Origin: Pelargonium cotyledonis
Taxonomy: Eukaryota > Streptophyta > Magnoliopsida > Geraniales > Geraniaceae
NCBI GenBank assembly: GCA_036897625.1
Contig: JAYMTA010001261.1
Coordinates: forward strand, 1 to 20,886
Direction of reading: 5' to 3'
DNA: 20,886 bases
This document shows positions 16,714-20,886 of this stretch, one piece after another. The notes beneath the pieces were generated by a model that made no database searches, was not told the origin of the DNA, and worked only from the letters and a program-made list of their open reading frames with translations. Both the position numbers and the translations under genes were made by a program. Within the stretch, counting starts at the first letter, position 1. The number at the start of each line of letters is the position of its first letter.

Positions 16714-17436
16714 AACGTGTTGGTTGCAAGGTCAACCTTGAATGCTTAATTTCAAGTGCAATTACATCCTAAGCTAGTGTAGTTTTTATTTATTTATTTT
16801 TATTTTCTTCTCATCGCTGGCATTTATTCTTAAATATTTTATGATGGATATAATGATATATTAGTTAGTCCATAGTATTTCTTTTATTTTTTTTTTTGAA
16901 CGGCCATAGTATTTCTTAAACGCGGTTAGGAATATCAAAGCACTAATTAGTTATTGAATTAATTGTGCAAGCTGACTTGCACTCGGATCATGTGTACATG
17001 ACTTTTTTTGATCAACGAGAGGACATCATACTCGAAAGTAACAATATTTTTCACTACTCAAAAGAAGCGTAACTTAAAATCCTAACCCATATCATCGATA
17101 AGGACACTCAAACTCGAGTTCTTAGAGAATCCAAAATAATATTAATCACTTGACACAATATACCTTGGTTCCTGTTTACATGGACTTGCTAAAGATGATC
17201 TCTAGCTAACAATATTTGGGGTCAACACAAGAACATTGATTTTAATGAAAATGTGAAGAACATGTTAAAAGGTCAATGGTCAGCTAAGATTAGCGTGAAC
17301 CAATGGATATGGATTTATGAGAGTAATTACACACAAGGTTATCCTACAATGGTGTAAATAATAGGAAGAGACTATTTCCACACTTTAAATGGTTGCTTCC
17401 ACAGCTTCAGTTTTAATGTCTTTTGAAAATATAAAA
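16714..17436. other. Intergenic, upstream of CRRSP-2
   Basis: AT-rich and without a gene. It contains the small LINE stub at 16870-16917; otherwise nothing recognisable. Confidence 0.4.
16870..16917 (-). mobile_element. Severely truncated LINE insertion: 20 bp flanked by a 14-bp duplication
   Basis: CCATAGTATTTCTT occurs at 16870-16883 and again at 16904-16917. The 20 bases between them read on the minus strand CCGTTC followed by an A-rich tail. CCGTTCAAAA is a familiar 3' end of plant LINEs, so this looks like an insertion that kept only the last six bases and the tail. Confidence 0.65.
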
Positions 17437-17463
17437 TTGCCCTTGTTTTTTTTTTTTTTTTTT

Positions 17464-17795
17464 ATTATTTATAAGCAAGCAGTAACTTTTATTATATGCG
17501 CCCAGAGGCATGAAAATAAAAACACAAAGAGAAAGACCCGAGCCTAACTCAAGCATGAGATTGGACCGGTCACCCAAGAAAACAAAAAGCGAAAGCTACC
17601 ATGAAAAGGGTTAACAAAAAAGAAAAAAGAAAAAAGACCAAGACCCCTTGATGACGGACCCTCTTATGATGCACCAGATTCAGATCAGGTGTTATTTTCG
17701 GCTTCGGTAATCCGAAACCTCTCAATAATAGCCCTCTCTGATCCAATTGCTCTCGCCCCCGCTCTCTTGCAAATTTTCCACATGGCCTCGCCCGA
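17464..17795 (-). other. 3' untranslated part of the ORF1-only LINE derivative
   Basis: A T/G-rich stretch with no RT, endonuclease or RNase H motif. Near its end it reads AATAAAAGTTACTGC before the A-rich tail. A short open frame at 17570-17821 resembles nothing I know. Confidence 0.6.
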
Positions 17796-19421
17796 CTAGG
17801 CAGGGGATGAAAGCGATTCACTGAGGACCGCTGCGTAGGATTTCGGTCTGCGATTCCCGCGGTGGAAGGTCACCTTTTCCAGGTTCTCTGACATGGCCGG
17901 ACGTGACCTAAGGAGAAGCTTACCCGGTCCAGTAGGTGGCTGCCGGAGTGGAGTGGGGCCACCTAATACAGTACCCTCTGAGGAGAAAGAGATCATCGGT
18001 TGCAGAGGAGGTTTAATCACAGTAAGCTGCATGGCATTTTCATGCATACTTGGCATACGGGCCGAGTCCGTCTCAAAAGACTGTGAACTATCGTGACCCG
18101 CCAGATGAGGTTTGTCCAGATCAAGATTGATTGGCTCAGTAATGATGGTCAGACAAGCCTCTTTTAAAGGGGAGGTCTTGCCTGACACAATGGGAATGGG
18201 CTCCATCCTCGAGGAAGCACTTCCTACACTTGACGGATTGGAGGTCGCTGGCAATGGTGATGATAAGTGTTGGACTGGAAACCTGAATGGTGGCACATCG
18301 GGTCCTGCACATTCCTTGACAGAGACGATAAAAGAGGAATTCTCAAGAAGAACTTCAACCTCCCTTGAAATTTTGCTGAGGGCACTCATGTGGACAAGGA
18401 ATTGACCTTGTTCCAAATTCAGACCTTGTTCCAAGTTCAGACCCGATAAAAGATTCGGGTGAAAGCAGATTAATTGACCAAAGAGCTTTGATATGCTTAC
18501 GAACGAGTATGAGTACCATGAATGTAAAGGTAAGCCTTTAACCGAGACCACACAAACCCTGCCTCCCTGCTTCATAATGTGGTTCCAGTCATAGAAGCAA
18601 ACAAACCAATTCAACAACCAAGTCTAATTCGACACTTGCATTGAAGACATTGTTGCTTGATCCTTAAAAGACAAAGCGAAGACCCTTGGAGCAAGATAAT
18701 GAGTTGTTATCGATTGAAAGCCCTCAGAGGCGAGCTCATGTTGCAAATGCTCGCCCGAGACTAGATCACGAGATACGACTAGAATACTTTATCTAAGCTT
18801 ATTAAGCAAAAGGTTTGAAGACGAAATCAAGCACTTTTCACCGAAACTTTTGTCGGAGCGGGCTTGATTAGGGCAAAGACTCAGAACCCTAACATCATCA
18901 ACCAAAGACCTGCTAGATTTACGACCATGCTTGGAAGGTGCCAAAGTCGGGGTTTGCTTCGCCTAAGCAACATGGAAGCGATTGTTGAGAAGAGTAGCCC
19001 CATGTAGAATACCCAAAACCTGTGCCGCCTCCTTCCTACCAGAGATGGTAACAAAGCCAAATCTTTGGCCTCTCGAATTGGGATTAGCGGGTACAAAAAT
19101 CTTGACAACCGTAGAATGACGACTGAAAATGACCCGAATCCAGCAAGCAGTGATGTTGGAGGGCAGGTTTCCAACATATAGCACTACCTCATGTGCTCCG
19201 CTGGTGTCACTGACCGGATCTGCAACGGAGTGAAATCGGAGCTGGTATGGGGGCGGCCGAAGTTGGTACGGAGACGTTGGCCGGAACTGATATAGGGCCG
19301 GCGGCCAGAACAGATGTAGGGCCGGCGGTCGGGGCTGGTGCGAAGATGGTTGTTTTTGGTGCAAGGGCAGCGGTCGGAACTGATGCAGGACCGGCGGAGT
19401 CGGCGACTGGTGCAGGGCCAA
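17796..19421 (-). pseudogene. LINE ORF1 protein with RRM and DUF4283-like region, three in-frame stops
   Basis: One frame of about 542 codons runs from 19421 to the TAG at 17796, broken by three stops (near 18963, 18788 and 18634). Order: a proline-rich, repetitive leader (residues 1-65); an RRM with RNP2 LYVGNL (81-86) and RNP1 RGQRFGFVTI (117-126); a basic linker; a DUF4283-like region including WFVCFYDWN and VVSVKGLPLHSW; then a serine/proline-rich C-terminal part ending SYAAVLSESLSSPA. Plant LINEs of the RRM-bearing L1 type encode such ORF1 proteins, which bind RNA; LINE-type insertion features around it agree. An 18-bp tandem duplication (GLNLEQ twice) lies at about 18406-18441. No ATG is visible in this frame at the start; the upstream ATG at 19473 is in another frame. 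The reading frame is decayed. Confidence 0.78.
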
Positions 19422-19614
19422 AGTTGGTCCGAGGGAACCCAGATCTCTATTTGGCGGATCTGGGAATCGCCATCAAAGGAGGTGGCTTCTCTATCGAGGG
19501 CGGCCAGTTAGAGCAGCTAAGGCAAACACGGGAGAGATAGGAGAGACGGGGGAAGAAGAAAGTGCAGGTTCCGACGGCTGAGGCACCGGAGAAAGTTGGG
19601 TGGTTGCCCTTGTT

Positions 19615-19823
19615 AATAGACACAAACTTTGAATCTTCGTATTAGTTTTTCTTTCTTATAGCGTCACCAAAGAAGCAGAGCTAGATGTCCGCAGTGACAT
19701 GGTCGCTGCATTTGGCCACCAAACACTCAGTCTGGCATATATAGATTAGTGATTTACATTGATGTGAGGAGATGATGGAACTTGCAAAATAATTTGAAAG
19801 GAAAAAATGGTTTTTCTTTTTCG
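19615..19823. other. Intergenic spacer
   Basis: Short AT-rich DNA, nothing recognisable. Confidence 0.35.
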
Positions 19824-19893
19824 TTGCTTGTCCCACATCAGACAAATACAAGATCAAAGCTTGAATTATATAGGATTGCCTTGGTGACTGAGT
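19824..19893 (+). repeat. Repeat A, copy 1, with a USE-like and TATA-like pair
   Basis: GTTGCTTGTCCCACATC is followed by AAATACAAG, TCAAA, CTTG, a TATA-like stretch and GGATTGCCTTGGTGA, shared with 20753-20823. It contains GTCCCACATCA (19830-19840, one base off the plant snRNA upstream element RTCCCACATCG) and TTATATA (19866-19872), 25 bases apart. Confidence 0.75.
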
Positions 19894-19918
19894 GTGGCCC
19901 TTGGGGCTACCACTCTTA

Positions 19919-19944
19919 TGGTGAAAGAGGGCCTATGGGCTTTG
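19919..19944 (+). repeat. Repeat D, copy 1
   Basis: GGTGAAAGAGGGCCTATGGGCTTTGG, repeated with one change at 20557-20582. Confidence 0.8.
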
Positions 19945-20055
19945 GACCAATGAACACGCACTTGCTCTAACTAAGCAGGTCGATTCGGATCGGTGCGGTG
20001 TGTAGGTCCACTCAAATATAATTTCTAATCACAAATAAATTCACCTATGTGAATG

Positions 20056-20108
20056 TGAAAGTGGGAACGCTTCCTATGAAAGTGGGACCGCTTCCTATGA
20101 AATTGGGG
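20056..20108 (+). repeat. 21-bp tandem repeat, 2.5 copies
   Basis: TGAAAGTGGGAACGCTTCC and TGAAAGTGGGACCGCTTCC follow one another with a 21-base spacing, then a partial third copy. Confidence 0.85.
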
Positions 20109-20120
20109 TGTGGTACGTTC

Positions 20121-20225
20121 TCTGAGATAGAAATCAAGACTTTGAGTCACTCTTGTAAATTGGAATAGTACTCACTATGCAAAGATTCAACTCATAAGAC
20201 ACATTTGTTTACGTTCAATCTTATG
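20121..20225 (+). repeat. Repeat B, copy 1
   Basis: About 105 bases repeated at 20579-20680 with few differences; shared blocks include GATAGAAATCAAGACTTTGA and GGAATAGTACTCACTATGC. Confidence 0.88.
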
Positions 20226-20262
20226 TTAAAACTAATAGTTCACTGCAATGTAACCAACTTCC

Positions 20263-20320
20263 ATCGCTTTGTTAACTAAACACGAACTCTGTTGGATCGG
20301 CCAACTGCGGGTTGTATTCC
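20263..20320 (+). repeat. Repeat C, copy 1
   Basis: TTTGTTAACTAAACACG, ACTCTGTTGGATCGG and AACTGCGGGTTGTATTC, repeated in the same order at 20394-20450. Confidence 0.88.
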
Positions 20321-20393
20321 ATCGAAAATCGATTTGACTGTGTAGACACTTATGACCTCCCCTTCTATGCCCTGCAGTAATGATTCCTCTGGC

Positions 20394-20450
20394 ATTGCTT
20401 TGTTAACTAAACACGGACTCTGTTGGATCGGCTAACTGCGGGTTGTATTC
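20394..20450 (+). repeat. Repeat C, copy 2
   Basis: Almost identical to 20263-20320, about 130 bases away in the same direction. Confidence 0.88.
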
Positions 20451-20556
20451 GTTTATAAGCATAGCTTCTAAAAAAGAAATGTCTTAAAGCTCTAAATTCT
20501 TCACTAGAGATTTCCCATGAAAGAAATAAGTTTCATGTTTAGTAGAGCAGATTGTG

Positions 20557-20680
20557 GTGAGAGAGGGCCTATGGGCTTTGAGATAGAAATCAAGACTTTG
20601 AGTACTCTTGTAAATCGGAATAGTACTCACTATGCAAAGGTTCAAGTCATATGACACATTTGTTTACGTTCAATCTTATG
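20557..20680 (+). repeat. Repeats D and B, copy 2, directly joined
   Basis: The GGGCCTATGGGCTTTG block of repeat D (20557-20582) runs straight into repeat B (20579-20680). In the first half of the region these two lie about 180 bases apart, so the second copy looks like a deletion derivative of the first. Confidence 0.85.
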
Positions 20681-20752
20681 CTTTATTTCGAACTGCTCAA
20701 TGATAAGAATATCTTTATTTTTCAAAAAATTCAAGTATGTGATTGTTGAAAC

Positions 20753-20823
20753 TTGTTGCTTGTCCCACATCGGGAAAATACAAGCTCAAAACTTGGTTTA
20801 TATTGGATTGCCTTGGTGATTGA
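20753..20823 (+). repeat. Repeat A, copy 2, with a USE and TATA pair, interrupted by a CACTA end
   Basis: It carries a perfect GTCCCACATCG (20762-20772) and TTTATATT (20797-20804) with 24 bases between. The repeat stops at TGATTGA where the CACTA element begins. Confidence 0.75.
20762..20804 (+). promoter_or_regulatory. snRNA-type promoter pair (USE plus TATA, Pol III-like spacing)
   Basis: Plant snRNA genes use RTCCCACATCG plus a TATA box; about 24 bases between them is the spacing known for Pol III types (U6, U3) and about 34 for Pol II types. Here it is 24. The expected transcript start falls at the CACTA border and no known snRNA follows, so the promoter is either decoupled or part of a dispersed repeat. 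Confidence 0.4.
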
Positions 20824-20886
20824 CACTACAAGAAAACTTGCTGTTTGCGACGGAATTTCCGACGGAAATATGAGATTTACGACGGA
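20824..20886 (+). mobile_element. Terminal end of a CACTA (En/Spm) transposon, cut by the window edge
   Basis: It begins CACTACAAGAAAA, the typical plant CACTA terminus, followed by subterminal copies of CGACGGA (three within 45 bases). The three bases before it, TGA, would be the target duplication. The rest lies outside the window. Confidence 0.85.

Larger units (their letters stand above)
17437..19614 (-). mobile_element. ORF1-only LINE derivative with poly(A) tail and 11-bp target duplication
   Basis: TTGCCCTTGTT occurs at 17437-17447 and at 19604-19614. Read on the minus strand between them: a pyrimidine-rich 5' leader, one long ORF1 frame (19421-17796), a 3' untranslated part ending in AATAAAAGTTACTGC and an A-rich tail (17446-17463 as T on the plus strand). 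The ends and duplication are intact, so the roughly 2.16-kb element looks complete as inserted, yet no endonuclease, reverse transcriptase or RNase H sequence is present. It was therefore probably mobilised by another LINE. Whether the loss of ORF2 came before this insertion (a non-autonomous family) or by later deletion cannot be decided from one copy. Confidence 0.82.

Noticed and set aside
19247..19540. Glycine/alanine-rich plus-strand frame.
   Set aside because: It is antisense to the repetitive proline-rich leader of the LINE ORF1.
20056..20108. Short direct repeats as a CRISPR array.
   Set aside because: They are head-to-tail without spacers in plant nuclear DNA.

Overview
The window looks like nuclear DNA of a eudicot plant, probably one with a transposon-rich genome. 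The evidence is the AT-rich intergenic DNA with short GT-AG introns, a pair of plant-specific DUF26 (Gnk2) cysteine-rich secreted protein genes, plant-type LINE ORF1 proteins, Mutator-like elements with long inverted ends carrying pieces of plant genes, a CACTA end at the right edge, and gypsy-like LTR remnants. I cannot name the species. I see no tRNA, rRNA or CRISPR array.

Only two genes look intact. Both are on the minus strand and are clear paralogues: CRRSP-1 (1546-2528) and CRRSP-2 (15618-16662). Each has a large exon encoding a signal peptide and two Gnk2 domains, a phase-1 intron of just over 100 bp, and a small exon encoding a hydrophobic C-terminal tail with nothing after it. They look like a local duplication later pushed about 13 kb apart by transposon insertions. 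Upstream, both have the same TATA-like box and W-box-like motifs.

From left to right: LTR retrotransposon end (1-712); Mutator-like end with an internal palindrome (about 715-1140); CRRSP-1; a small MITE (3282-3481); a short internally deleted LINE with a 15-bp target duplication (3568-4259); a Mutator-like element with a beta-1,3-glucanase fragment (4587-6032); a nested foldback element of about 1 kb (6084-7068); a Mutator-like end (7336-7560); an element with long inverted ends (8068-9474); a Mutator-like element with a GeBP/DUF573 transcription-factor fragment and a perfect 9-bp target duplication (9579-10971); a Mutator-like end next to a broken GRF zinc-finger gene (11012-11915); tandem repeats and the 3' part of a gypsy-like element with its LTR (12194-15001); CRRSP-2; a 20-bp LINE stub (16884-16903); an ORF1-only LINE derivative with an 11-bp target duplication (17437-19614); and a mosaic of direct repeats with snRNA-type USE/TATA pairs, cut by a CACTA end that runs off the window.

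The strongest signal beyond ordinary transposon decay is the set of LINE-mobilised insertions without ORF2, especially the 2.2-kb RRM-ORF1-only element. Next come three captured host-gene fragments whose reading frames can still be followed through stops, frameshifts and an intron, and the shared structural oddity of the second Gnk2 domain in the two CRRSP proteins.
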